64,000 nt of DNA, from contig CAWEAS010000005.1 of assembly GCA_963807015.1 (NCBI GenBank), positions 24,941 through 88,940 of the forward strand. The letters run 5' to 3'. The number at the start of each line of letters is the position of its first letter. Positions within the stretch are counted from its first letter, which is position 1. Positions 18,201-26,384 of the stretch are shown here, in pieces. The DNA is from JAJPKK01 sp963807015. GTDB lineage: Bacteria > Pseudomonadota > Alphaproteobacteria > Rhizobiales > Xanthobacteraceae. The translations under genes and the position numbers were made by a program. The notes beneath the pieces were generated by a model. That model did not search any database, had not been told where the DNA came from, and saw only the letters and a program-made list of their open reading frames with translations.

Positions 18201-18392
18201 GGTGGCCATCATTTCGTCGGCCGGCATGACGCCGTTATCGACGAGAATGACGCAGCGTGGGAAGTTCGTTTGCGGAAATACGGATGACGGCATCCGCAGC
18301 GCCGCGTAACCGCCCGCAAGGCACAACACGACCGTTATGAACGCGATGGCGATTGCATTGCGCGTGGCGAACTGTCCGAGATTGAAGCTCAT
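15300..18392 (-). CDS. RND efflux transporter permease (HAE1-like)
   Basis: The product has 1030 residues, the usual size for an RND inner-membrane pump. It starts NLGQFATRNAIAIAFITVVL (helix 1). A large periplasmic loop follows. Helix 4 carries AIGLVIDDAIVVVE, with the two adjacent Asp of the proton relay. The second half repeats the plan and ends with GILMLDLVGQHRAEG and a helix bundle. It uses the proton gradient to expel hydrophobic compounds or ions through a tripartite complex. The membrane-fusion partner is immediately upstream (28 nt). No outer-membrane channel gene lies beside them, so a TolC-type protein encoded elsewhere is needed. Confidence 0.92.
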   Translation of the reverse strand: MSFNLGQFATRNAIAIAFITVVLCLAGGYAALRMPSSVFPQTNFPRCVILVDNGVMPADEMMATITRPIEEAMKDLPGAVSVRSATGRGSAEVNVFFNWQVDMIQSELYVNGRLAQIRSTLPATATAVVWRLTFSAFPILGVSLTSSTRDITSLWEMARYDIKPRFLRVPGVARVDLVGGRTPEYHVIVDPMRLNAARLSLAQITDTLVKTNLVASSGMHEEDYTLYLTVVDGRVHDIDEIENMTIAVVDGRALRLKDFARVERAPEPVFNIVTADGVDAVLLNVRSQPDGSTVDIADGVKSVVRSLQRELPPDTKLAFFYDQSLLVRASVQSVWEAILFGLILSVAIIFLFLKNWGATLTAIVVIPVTVLITVAAMRLAGLSFNLMTLGGIAAAIGLVIDDAIVVVEAISAKIAAGLPRVEAVHSAIAEIFRPLVGSTLTPVVVFIPLAFLDGVTGVFFRALALTMVVSLITSLVLAITLTPSLAAWFIRERRPRESAAARDVDEGGFLFRRIVRLYEIAMRSALRHRWLTLAGCGLVVAAGIVLYGRLASEFLPEMDEGGFVIDYHTPYGTSLAETNRQLLQAEEILRATPEVESYSRRTGARLALAIAEPNTGDFLVKLKPDRRRHTQDVISELRAKFRVAIPGTAWEFPGILSDLIGDLTWSPSPIEVKVFSTDVELLKKTGPDIARQLGQVRGVVDVFDGRVFTGPTLSLRVRSLGSQRFGLTTGDVAAAVSTAMLGQIASSVLEGDRVVNIRVRVDRASIEEVATLRELPLRTSDGSLVKLSQVADVIEIPGQLELRREDLRQNIAVTARLEGRDLGSAMTEIRNKLAADSPSTQGMIEFGGLYQQQQESFRNLLLVLAMAVLLVFIVLLIEFGSFHEPVAIVFGALLALFGTIAALWLTDTTLNVVSFLGAIIGVGIVAKNGILMLDLVGQHRAEGLSVEESLVRSGRRRLRPVLMTSLAAALGMLPLAYGIGTGADMLKPLALAVIGALCFSVLLSLIATPVVFSLMRKSTAVPQPGASEQA

Positions 18393-18420
18393 GAGCGGCC
18401 AGGATTGCTTTGGTTTTGCA

Positions 18421-19506
18421 CTAAGGCTTCGTGATCTTCACTTTCGTTTCCTTTGGCAGGCCATAGGCGCCAACGGTCACGATCGTGTCGCCTTCCTTTA
18501 GACGTTCGGCCTCGATTTCGATGAGATTGCCATCGCGCAGGCCGGTCTTCACCGGCACTTGGACCGCCTTGTCGCCTTCGACCACGTAGACGACGGCTTT
18601 GTCGTCCGCCTTCACCACGCTCTCGCGCGGCACCGCAAGTCGGCCGTTCAATTCCGCGGTGGTGATGCGGGCCCGCACGAACTGACCTGGCCGCAATCCT
18701 GAATCGTCTGGCAGCACGAGCCGAACCGGGGCGGCGGCGGTCTTTAGGTCGACTGACGGACTTACAAACAGCACGCTGCCCGTCGTGGCGGCCTTGGCAT
18801 TGCCGGTAATGAAAATCTCCGCGGTCTGGCCGACCTTCAACGGCACGGCCTCCTCGGCCGGAACATGGACCGTTGCGACGAGACGCTTGAGGTCGACGAT
18901 CTCCGCCACCACGGTGTTGAGGTCGACCGACTGGCCCGGCTGGACGTTGATGCGCGCCACAATGCCATCGAGCGGCGAGGCGAGTTGCACCTGGGCAATC
19001 GCGGCTTGTGCCGAGGCCAGTTCCGCGCGAGCGGCGGCAAGACGCTGATCCGCCTCTTGCTTCGCTTGCATCGATACCGCGTTGGAAGCGACGAGGCTGT
19101 TGTGGCGATCCGCGACCTGCTGGGCGAACACCAATGCATGCCGCGCCTTGTCGACCGCCGCCTGAGCGATCCGGTCATCGAGAACGACCACGACATCGCC
19201 TGCAGCGACGCGCTGACCTTCGCCGACGCGGATTGCGGCCACGATCCCCGCGATCGGCGCCGCAAGCTTGGCGCCGCCGCCCGGCTGCCCCGTTTTCGCC
19301 GGTTCAGGCTCGACGAGGCCGTAGGCTTCGACCCGCGCCCTCAAGTCGGTTCTGATGACCTTGCCGACCTGAACGGCGACTTCGGTCTCAACCTTTTCAT
19401 CCTCCTCCTTGGGAATGGCCCCGCTGCAGCCGGCGAGCTCCAACACTGCCACGCCCACAAGCGCCGACAGCAAAGCCGGCATTATGCGTGTGCGGCAGCA
19501 ACCCAT
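18421..19506 (-). CDS. RND efflux periplasmic adaptor lipoprotein
   Basis: The product has about 361 residues. Signal with lipobox LAGC, followed by an acidic linker. Then there is a biotinyl-lipoyl-like half (KLAAPIAGIVAAIRVGEGQRVAAGDVVVVLD), a helical hairpin (AAVDKARHALVFAQQVAD to AAARAELASAQAAIAQ), the second lipoyl half (ASPLDGIVARINVQPGQSVD) and beta-barrel and membrane-proximal domains. It bridges the pump at 15300-18392 to an outer-membrane channel. Start is ambiguous: ATG 19506 gives a signal peptide with arginines; a longer frame runs to 19572 and a shorter one starts at 19482. Confidence 0.9.
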   Translation of the reverse strand: MGCCRTRIMPALLSALVGVAVLELAGCSGAIPKEEDEKVETEVAVQVGKVIRTDLRARVEAYGLVEPEPAKTGQPGGGAKLAAPIAGIVAAIRVGEGQRVAAGDVVVVLDDRIAQAAVDKARHALVFAQQVADRHNSLVASNAVSMQAKQEADQRLAAARAELASAQAAIAQVQLASPLDGIVARINVQPGQSVDLNTVVAEIVDLKRLVATVHVPAEEAVPLKVGQTAEIFITGNAKAATTGSVLFVSPSVDLKTAAAPVRLVLPDDSGLRPGQFVRARITTAELNGRLAVPRESVVKADDKAVVYVVEGDKAVQVPVKTGLRDGNLIEIEAERLKEGDTIVTVGAYGLPKETKVKITKP

Positions 19507-19736
19507 GACCCAACTCAACCTCGCCTCAAGCATGCGCAACGGCAACATTGCGCGTGGCGCGTGGCTCGGCAAGCGCGCATTGCGAGCGCGACGAGAACGT
19601 TAACGAATGGAGCGCAGGGCTAGTCAATACGCGTCGCGCTGAGCGGCATCTCCGTGCGACGGCCTGTTGCGCCGCAATACTCCGTGATGAAGAGCGCGGT
19701 GACAGTGATCAGTTTCCCGATGACTCGATTCCGTCG

Positions 19737-19757
19737 TCGCCCGGCTTGCCCGGGCGA
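19737..19757. repeat. REP-like palindrome TCGCCCGG-CTTGC-CCGGGCGA
   Basis: An 8-bp perfect stem with a 5-nt loop inside a longer GTCGTCGCCCGG...GGGCGATCC context. Similar 'cccgg-cttg-ccggg' palindromes are widespread between genes in Rhizobiales, so I call it a dispersed REP-type repeat. Confidence 0.5.
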
Positions 19758-19957
19758 TCCAGTAACCGCCGGAGCTCGGTTGTTGGCACAGCCAATCTTC
19801 TTTCCCTCGGCTGCGGATTAGTGGATGCGCCGCTTTCGCTTTCGCGGAGCATGACGCGTGAACTCTCGCAAATGCCAGAGGACGATATCTTTACCGTATT
19901 ATCGACCGGCCACTTTCGAATGACCGAAGGGCTGGTGCGGTGCAACGCGCAATAATA

Positions 19958-20140
19958 TTAATTTGAATCAGTCGGTTCCCTCAATTCCCGCAGCAGCTCC
20001 GGCCCAATCCACACCGTCGCGTGGAAGCCCCAATCCAAGCCCGACCGACTCACTTCGGACACAATCGCCCCGTCTGTAATTTGGGGGAAAACTTCTGGGT
20101 TTACGCGTGACCCGGCGCGTATCTCGACACGGGGATGTTT
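19958..20140 (-). pseudogene. Possible C-terminal gene remnant
   Basis: On the minus strand a frame ending TAA at 19958-19960 reads (in pieces) HPRVEIRAGSRVNPEVF, PQITDGAIVSEVSRSG and LDWGFHATVWIGPELLREL, ending REPTDSN. The composition is convincingly protein-like, but there is no ATG and the only in-frame GTG would leave about 37 residues. It overlaps the antisense of the transglycosylase start. It may be the end of a gene truncated by rearrangement, or coincidence. Confidence 0.25.
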
Positions 20141-20141
20141 T

Positions 20142-22481
20142 ATGAAGCCTCGGAAGTTCGTCGGCGGCCAACGCCCGGATCAGCTCCCTCGCGCAGAGGG
20201 TTATCTACGGCATTTGCGCCAGCATTCGCTGGTGTGGCTCGTCGCTTCCGCCGTCGCGGTACTCGGCACGGGCGAAGGCCTGGCCAAGCACAAATCAGCT
20301 TCGTCCGAGGACCACCACAAGTCGCACAAGAAGGGTGACAAGGGCGACAAAGCCGATAAGGAAGACAAAGAAGCGGAGCATCACAAGGGCCGCAAGGACC
20401 ACAAAAAGGAAGCCGATAAGAACAGCGATAAGGTCAAGGGTTCGGAGCACCACAAGCACGTCGTCGAGCAGCCTGCCACCGACGATGGCGCGCCGGCCGC
20501 ACTGTCCCCCGATCTTGTCATCACCAAGCAAGCCCTGGATTTAGGCCGCCACGGCAAGGGCAAAGACGCAACCGCGCTCGCCGCATCGATCAGCGATCCG
20601 GTCGCGGTGAAGCTCGTCGAGTGGGCGCAGTTGCGCCGTTCCGACAGCGACGCGGGCTTGAGCCGCTACCTCGGATTCATCGCCGCCAATCCCGAATGGC
20701 CCAGCATACCGATGATGCGTCGGCGCGCCGAGGCGCGGCTGTGGCAGGAGCGGCGCGATGCCGCCACGGTACGCCAGTTGATCGGCAACGAGCCGACCAG
20801 CGCCATCGGTCGGCTGGTGCTCGCCCGCATCGAGATGGGCGAGGGCAACCGTGCCCATGCCGAGAGCGAGGTTCGTGCGGTGTGGCAGTCGGAGCCGCTT
20901 TCGGCCGAACTCGAAACCGCAGTGCTCGCCGCATTCCCCGACGTGCTGACCCGCGACAACCATGTGGCGCGGATGGACCGGCGCATCGGCGCCAAGGATT
21001 TTGCCGCGGCGACCCGCGCCGCGAAACACGCCGGGGACGATCACGTCGCGATTGTGAAGGCGTGCACCGCCGCCGAGGCCAAGGCCGGCAAAGGCGGGTC
21101 GCTGCTCGATGGCGTTCGCGCCGATGCCCGCGGCGATCTGGGCTATGCGCTGTGCCGGGTGCATTGGCTGCTGCGCAACGATTCCCCCGGCTCCAATGTC
21201 AAAGGGCGTATCGTGACGCCGAAGGGCGACGTTGCGGGTGCGGCCAAGCTGGTGCTCGCGGCATCGCAAGAGGACCTCTTGCGCCAGGACACCGACGAAT
21301 GGTGGCGCGAGCGGCGCGCGCTCGCGCGCAAGCTCCTCGACATCGGCGATGCGATGACGGCCTATCAAGTGGCGCGCGACGCCGCGCCGCCGGCCAATCC
21401 CTATTATCGTGCCGACACGCACTTCATGGCCGGCTGGATTGCGCTGCGCTTCCTCGGCGATCCGGCTACCGCGCTCACGCATTTTGCCCATGTCGATGAC
21501 GGCCAGACCGATCCGCTGGTCCTCGCGCGTGCCGCCTACTGGCGCGGCCGTGCGGCCGAGGCGCTGGGTCAAACGGACGAGATGCGCGCGCAGTACGAGG
21601 CCGCCGCCCGCTATCCGACCGCCTATTACGGCCAGCTCGCCCGCGCCCGGCTTGGCATTGATGAACTCGTGGAGCTGCGCTCGCCGCCTGAGCCGGCCAC
21701 CAGCGAGATGAACGAAGTTCTGCGCGCCGCGGAGATGCTCTACAAAATGGGCGAGGGCGACCTCGCCATGTCGTTCGTCTCCGATCTCGCCAAAGAGAGC
21801 AACGACGGCGCCGTGATTGCGGGCATCGGCAAGCTTACGGCCCGTTACAACGATGCCCAGGCGATGCTGCTCGTCGGCAAGGCGGCGTTGGCGCGCGGCT
21901 TGCCGATGGAAGAATTTGCGTTCCCTGACATCGGCGTGCCTGACTACAAGCCGGTCGGCGCGAAACTCGATCGCTGCATCGTCTACTCGATCGTGCGCAC
22001 CGAAAGCGGCTTCGACCAGGCCGACATGTCGGCCGCCAAGGCGGCCGGGCTGATGCAGGTGACGCCAGGTGCCGGCCGCGACACGGCGAAACGCTTCGGC
22101 GTTTCCTACGACTGGAAGCGCCTCGTGTCCGACAAGGCCTACAACACCCAGCTTGGCGCCGGCGAAATCTCCGGCCTCCTGCAGGATTACCGCGGCTCGT
22201 TCATCCTGACGTTCGCCGGCTACAACGCCGGCCGCGGCCGGGTCGAGCAGTGGATTGCCGCGCACGGCGATCCGCGCGATCCCAAGGTCGATGCAGTCGA
22301 TTGGGTCGAGCGCATTCCGTTCTCCGAGACCCGCAACTACGTCGAGCGCGTCATGGAAAACCTGCAGGTCTACCGCAAGCGCTTCGGCGACAGCGTCGCG
22401 ACGATCGAACCCAACCTGCACCGCGCCGCAAATATCCAGCATTCGGCGCCGGCGGCGGTGGAAGTGGCCGCGCCGAACTGA
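20142..22481 (+). CDS. Slt70-type lytic transglycosylase with a Lys/His/Asp-rich N-terminal region
   Basis: The product has 779 residues. After an N-terminal membrane or signal segment (SLVWLVASAVAVLGTG) comes a low-complexity charged stretch of about 65 residues (DKGDKADKEDKE, HHK repeats). A long alpha-superhelical domain follows (ALTHFAHVDDG, ARAAYWRGRAAEALGQ). The C-terminal SLT domain has catalytic Glu in VRTESGF near residue 620, AAGLMQVTP and AGYNAGRGRVEQWI. It cuts the MurNAc-GlcNAc bond of peptidoglycan to give anhydro ends. The charged insert is unusual and may bind peptidoglycan, nucleic acid or metal. Confidence 0.92.
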   Translation: MKPRKFVGGQRPDQLPRAEGYLRHLRQHSLVWLVASAVAVLGTGEGLAKHKSASSEDHHKSHKKGDKGDKADKEDKEAEHHKGRKDHKKEADKNSDKVKGSEHHKHVVEQPATDDGAPAALSPDLVITKQALDLGRHGKGKDATALAASISDPVAVKLVEWAQLRRSDSDAGLSRYLGFIAANPEWPSIPMMRRRAEARLWQERRDAATVRQLIGNEPTSAIGRLVLARIEMGEGNRAHAESEVRAVWQSEPLSAELETAVLAAFPDVLTRDNHVARMDRRIGAKDFAAATRAAKHAGDDHVAIVKACTAAEAKAGKGGSLLDGVRADARGDLGYALCRVHWLLRNDSPGSNVKGRIVTPKGDVAGAAKLVLAASQEDLLRQDTDEWWRERRALARKLLDIGDAMTAYQVARDAAPPANPYYRADTHFMAGWIALRFLGDPATALTHFAHVDDGQTDPLVLARAAYWRGRAAEALGQTDEMRAQYEAAARYPTAYYGQLARARLGIDELVELRSPPEPATSEMNEVLRAAEMLYKMGEGDLAMSFVSDLAKESNDGAVIAGIGKLTARYNDAQAMLLVGKAALARGLPMEEFAFPDIGVPDYKPVGAKLDRCIVYSIVRTESGFDQADMSAAKAAGLMQVTPGAGRDTAKRFGVSYDWKRLVSDKAYNTQLGAGEISGLLQDYRGSFILTFAGYNAGRGRVEQWIAAHGDPRDPKVDAVDWVERIPFSETRNYVERVMENLQVYRKRFGDSVATIEPNLHRAANIQHSAPAAVEVAAPN

Positions 22482-22906
22482 CCTGTAGCTTGCTCGCGGG
22501 TTGCGCTACAACGCGCCCTGGCGCGCGGCGCAGTAACGTTGTTTCTGTGCGAAAGCTTGAATTACCGCCGAGAGTTTTTGGCGGAGCGATCGTGATCGGA
22601 ATGAGCCGAAACCGCTTGCGGGCTCGGTCGAGCGGTTGTTTGGCCGCGAGTTAGAACGCGACCCGCCATCCGCGGCATCGCCCTTGCCGGACGTGTTCGT
22701 CTGGCCGCTCGCTGCGCCTCTCAAAGGCGAGCCCTCGCCGGCTTGCCGGACGCGTGGTCAGCATCCGAGGCACAGGAAGAGGCTCGCAACGAGCAAAGAA
22801 CTGCCAACAAGAAAGGATCTGACCGGCAGACGGAATTGTAGCGACCAACTGAAAATGCTGAACTCACCGCCGGGCTGGAAGGCGAAGACAATCGGGCGGG
22901 GTTGCC
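22482..22906. other. Intergenic region, nothing recognised
   Basis: A 425-nt stretch between the transglycosylase and the transposase. No frame with a credible start or composition was found. It should contain the left end of the insertion element, but I could not identify matching terminal inverted repeats on both sides. Confidence 0.4.
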
Positions 22907-24463
22907 ATGCCATGGCCAGCAAAAAGCTTGATCGAAGCGCGTCGCGAATTCGTAACGCTCGCGCTCATGCCGAACGCGAACATACGGGGACTTTGCCGGC
23001 GCTTTAACATTAGCCCGGGTATCGCATATCAGACCGTGAAGCGCTATCGTGAGGAGGGAGATGCCGGTCTGCGTGATCGTTCACGCAAGCCACATCACTT
23101 TCCGCTCCGTTGCCCCCAAGCGTTAGAAATGCAGATTCTCGCCGTGCGGGCCGAGCATCCTGCCTGGGGCGCGCGCAAGATAGCGGTGCATCTTCGATTG
23201 CTTGGTGCGCCTGCCGTTCCGGCACCGTCGACGATTACGGTTATTCTGGGTCGTTACGGCCAACTCGCGCGTACGCCCGCGCAATCCGGCCTGCTGTGGC
23301 TGTCCGACCGACTTTATGGCAAGACAAGTCTCGACGATTTGCCGCAGTCGATCGCGACGCATCCCGATCTATCTACATTGATGAAGCAGCTTGAGAGAGG
23401 ACGTCCGCGCGACCGCAAGCGCTCGATCGCGATCTTGGCTAATCGGCGCGGCTTCCGTAGCAACTTGATCTGCCGCGTGCTCAACCTCAGCCACCAGAGC
23501 TACTGCCGATACGTGCGTCTGTTCGAAGAAGGTGGTGCGGCGGCGCTATTCACGCCGCGCGTCAATCCGCACCGCAAATACGACAACGAAAGAATAAAGA
23601 ACTCACTATTCGGTATCTTGCATCGGCCGCCCAGCAATTTCGATATCAACCGCACGACATGGACGATGGCCGACCTTGCGCGTGTAATGACAGCCAATGG
23701 CGAGCCCGTTGGCGAGGACGTCATTCGGCAGATCGTCAAAGCGGCAGGCTACCGGTGGCGCAAAGCACGCGTCGTGTTAACCTCCAGCGATCCGGAATTC
23801 TCCGAGAAGGTCCGCCACATCCAATCCATTCTGTCCGGGCTGAAGGTCGACGAGGCGTTCTTCTCGATCGATGAATACGGCCCCTTCGCCGTGAAAGAGC
23901 AGCCCGGCCGCGCGTTGGTGGCGCCGAACGAAACACGATTCGTGCAACAGTGGCAGCAATCGAAGGGCTGCATCATCATCACCGCCGCGATCGAACTGTT
24001 GTCCAATCACATCACGCATTTCTATAGCGCCAAGAAGAACACCGACGAGATGATCCGGATGATGGACGCGCTGGTCGCGCAATATAGCGACCGTAAGAAG
24101 ATCTACCTCTCGTGGGATGCGGCGTCGTGGCATATCTCCAAGAAGCTGTTCGAGCGCATCGACGCAAACAATGCCTCCATCGGCTTCATTGGGCCAATCG
24201 TTGAAACCGCGGTGCTTCCGGCGCGCGCGCAATTCCTCAACGTAATTGAGTCGATCTTTAGCGGCATGTCCCGCGCGATTATCCAGAACAGCAACTACAG
24301 TTCGGTGGATGAGGCCAAAGCTGCGATCGATCGGTATTTTCGCGAACGGAACGCGCATTTCAAAGCCAACCCACAGCGGGCGGGCCGCAAGATATGGGGT
24401 CAGGAGCGAGGCCCTGCGGAGTTTACGGCCTCCAACAACTGCAAAGACCCTCGGTTTCGATAG
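22907..24463 (+). CDS. Transposase with IS481-like N-terminus and IS630-like DDE domain
   Basis: The product has 518 residues. Residues 1 to about 118 match the IS481/IS3 helix-turn-helix style: MPWPAKSL start, LCRRFNISPGIAYQTVKRY, LRDRSRKPHH, EHPAWGARKIAVHLR and STITVILGRYG. Then a second helix-turn-helix (ICRVLNLSHQSYCRYVRLF) leads to an IS630/Tc1-mariner DDE domain. Likely acidic residues are D in FSIDEYGPF (about 321), D in LSWDAASWH (about 403) and E in LNVIESIFSGM (about 447). The end GRKIWG is also IS630-like. It is intact, so the element could be active. Confidence 0.85.
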   Translation: MPWPAKSLIEARREFVTLALMPNANIRGLCRRFNISPGIAYQTVKRYREEGDAGLRDRSRKPHHFPLRCPQALEMQILAVRAEHPAWGARKIAVHLRLLGAPAVPAPSTITVILGRYGQLARTPAQSGLLWLSDRLYGKTSLDDLPQSIATHPDLSTLMKQLERGRPRDRKRSIAILANRRGFRSNLICRVLNLSHQSYCRYVRLFEEGGAAALFTPRVNPHRKYDNERIKNSLFGILHRPPSNFDINRTTWTMADLARVMTANGEPVGEDVIRQIVKAAGYRWRKARVVLTSSDPEFSEKVRHIQSILSGLKVDEAFFSIDEYGPFAVKEQPGRALVAPNETRFVQQWQQSKGCIIITAAIELLSNHITHFYSAKKNTDEMIRMMDALVAQYSDRKKIYLSWDAASWHISKKLFERIDANNASIGFIGPIVETAVLPARAQFLNVIESIFSGMSRAIIQNSNYSSVDEAKAAIDRYFRERNAHFKANPQRAGRKIWGQERGPAEFTASNNCKDPRFR

Positions 24464-24672
24464 GAGGACAGCTGGGCAGGCCCACGGAGATCGCCTCCGC
24501 CAGCCTTGCAGCCGTGGCGCGATCTCCATGATCCGTCACGCCCTCGTGGTGGATGAACGCTTCACGGCGCACTGAGGTGCGGCACATGGGGGTTGCCGTT
24601 GGCGCCGGCCCACGCCCCTTGACCTAGCTCTTATAAGCCCGACCTGCCAATGGGCGAGGACGCCCCGAGAGG

Positions 24673-25635
24673 TCATGTGCGTTTTTTGGTGGCTGTGATG
24701 CGAAAGGCAGCCGGCGCCGCCGCCGTGACAAATGCGCTTGTAAAATCTTTAGCTGGTCCGAGGAAAAATTCTCCACCCAGACTCTCGAAGCGCTTCGCGA
24801 AATACTCTTTCATGGTGTCTTCAGCACGCTTGGCTGCGAGCCCGCCTACGAACGCTTTCGACTTCAACGTGATTCGCCAGCGCAATTGACCAGCAGGTGG
24901 CAGTGCAGCATTGTGCTCCGTGACCCGTCGATCGGGGTCTCGGGAGAATCCCACTTTGACGATTACCTTGCCGTCGAGCGCCGACGCTCGGCGGCCCAGA
25001 ATGCAGGTGATGTCGCCCTCCATCTGAAGCATGTACAGATAGTGATCGCCATCTTCGAACTCGCTTGTCCGTATCCCAAATTTCGGATTGATGCCGCGGG
25101 ACGGATGAAAAGCCGACCGCAAATCGAATTCCGGTTCGGTTGAATCGATCGGCTCTTCACCAAATACGCTGACGGGACTCACTGGCAGCTTAAGAGCGTT
25201 CTCAATCTCCTCCGGCGCCATCAGTTCGCCGCGCGTCGCAATGACCCTCGCCCGTTCGGGCCGGTAGGTTGTTGGGGCTAAGTGCTTGACTTCAATCCGG
25301 CGATTTACGCGCCACGCGCGACGCACAGGTACTGCATACGTCCACCTATCTTTCCATCCGGAAGCTATTTTTCGCTGCAATCCTTCCAGTGAGGAGCGAT
25401 CGATGTCGGCAATTGGCACCGGGTCAATTTCAAGAAAACCCAATGCTTGCCGCCGATCATTCATGTCCGTTTCGGGGGCATCAGCACCATAGATTAGAAC
25501 AAGGTCTCGAGGCTGGGCGTTTGCGATAAAACGATCGCGATCTCCGGGACGCGTGAATCCAAGGTAACCTTCGCTTCCGGGGTCAAAGCCCCAGAATGCT
25601 TTCAGCCAAATTCTTGGCGGCTCGTAGTCCACCAT
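24673..25635 (-). CDS. EVE-like plus GIY-YIG-like fusion, putative modification-dependent nuclease
   Basis: The product has 320 residues. Residues 1 to about 150 look like an EVE/PUA-type domain: IWLKAFWGFDP, GYLGFTRPGDRDRFI, RDLVLIYGADAP and ALGFLEIDPVPI. The C-terminal part, about 195-300, resembles the T5orf172/GIY-YIG nuclease fold: HYLYMLQ, VIVKVGFSRDPDRRVTEHN, a Trp-containing strand, AEDTMKEYF and GGEFFLG. EVE domains read modified bases, and fusions to nucleases occur in restriction of modified phage DNA; the assignment is by motif only. It stands alone beside a transposase, a typical setting for defence genes. ATG 25635 follows AAGG; a TTG at 25641 is possible. Confidence 0.65.
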   Translation of the reverse strand: MVDYEPPRIWLKAFWGFDPGSEGYLGFTRPGDRDRFIANAQPRDLVLIYGADAPETDMNDRRQALGFLEIDPVPIADIDRSSLEGLQRKIASGWKDRWTYAVPVRRAWRVNRRIEVKHLAPTTYRPERARVIATRGELMAPEEIENALKLPVSPVSVFGEEPIDSTEPEFDLRSAFHPSRGINPKFGIRTSEFEDGDHYLYMLQMEGDITCILGRRASALDGKVIVKVGFSRDPDRRVTEHNAALPPAGQLRWRITLKSKAFVGGLAAKRAEDTMKEYFAKRFESLGGEFFLGPAKDFTSAFVTAAAPAAFRITATKKRT

Positions 25636-25847
25636 CAACAAGAGCCTTCGTGGGTATGGCTGGCGCGTAAAGAGCCGGCGACCGAAGCGAAGGGCCGCAG
25701 CTTCGCGCGCCGATCTTCTGCCCAGACTCTCGATCGAAGTCTTTGGTCCATGACTCCTTTTGCGAAACGCCTGATTTGCACCATCAGCGAGCGGTAATCG
25801 TGCCCGCTTTGGCGTGCGGTGCGGTCTCGTTCAGCGCAACAGCGAGC

Positions 25848-26042
25848 TTATTTCGTCGCGAGCGCGTCCCGCTGCTTCATCAGGCGGTCAAGTTCTTCGT
25901 TTTGCCGCGCAATGCGATCGGCGTTGCGATCTTCATCTTCGGCCCCCGACTGCGCGGCGGCCTGTTCAATCAACTGCCGGATATTGTCGCGAACGATCGC
26001 AATGCGCTTGTCGAGTTCAGCAAGCGAAACTGTGCTGTTCAT
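25848..26042 (-). CDS. Small coiled-coil protein
   Basis: The product has 64 residues from ATG 26042, with GGGAAGGGAAG before it. Sequence features are LAELDKRIAIVRDNIRQLIEQ, an acidic Gly-containing break (SGAEDED), then ARQNEELDRLMKQRDAL. Two helices with heptad-like spacing suggest a helical hairpin or dimer. No signal peptide is present. I recognise this as a type of small conserved protein of Bradyrhizobium relatives but know no function. Confidence 0.65.
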   Translation of the reverse strand: MNSTVSLAELDKRIAIVRDNIRQLIEQAAAQSGAEDEDRNADRIARQNEELDRLMKQRDALATK

Positions 26043-26205
26043 CGTGCTTCCCTTCCCGGCGGGCGTCGGTTTCTCGCCGCTGGCGAGAGCTGGCGCAAAG
26101 CTTATCCCCGATCGGGAAAGCCCGTCAAAGCATTGAAAGTCGCGCACTAACTTTCCTGGTAGGGTGCGAAAGGCGGCCGAGGCGATTGCGCAAAATCCGC
26201 TTTCC

Positions 26206-26283
26206 GTCATTCCGCCGTGCGCACCCTGGGCGCGGCAACGGTGCGCACGCGCGGACAAGTCCGCGCTTTGCACACCCCACGGA
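26206..26283. repeat. REP family A, copy 1
   Basis: Palindromic element around GCGCGGAC-AA-GTCCGCGC (26249-26266), extended on both sides by GTGCGCAC and TTTGCACACC. The same core occurs at 49585-49672 and, in reverse, at 61501-61540. It lies in the 342-nt gene-free stretch 26043-26384, which holds nothing else recognised. Confidence 0.7.
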
Positions 26284-26384
26284 CGCCTCGCCGTTTCGCA
26301 CGAACGACGCTGGATCGCGGCGCGTCCTTGACATAAGCTCGATCCCACGCCTGAGGGCCAAGACATTCCAGCCGAGGAAGCGCC

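Larger units (their letters stand above)
19507..20141. other. Intergenic region with a REP-like hairpin and a possible gene remnant
   Basis: A 635-nt stretch between the divergent adaptor and transglycosylase genes. It contains a REP-like palindrome (19737-19757) and a protein-like minus-strand tail (19958 to about 20140), listed separately. The remaining short frames have no ribosome site and odd composition. Confidence 0.6.

Noticed and set aside
20541..22442. 633-residue minus-strand frame
   Set aside because: Antisense shadow of the Slt transglycosylase, rich in Arg, Gly and His; no domain.
24486..24527. Hairpin GGAGATCGC...GCGATCTCC after the transposase
   Set aside because: Nine-bp stem with a 24-nt loop and no T-run; cannot be claimed as terminator or transposon end.
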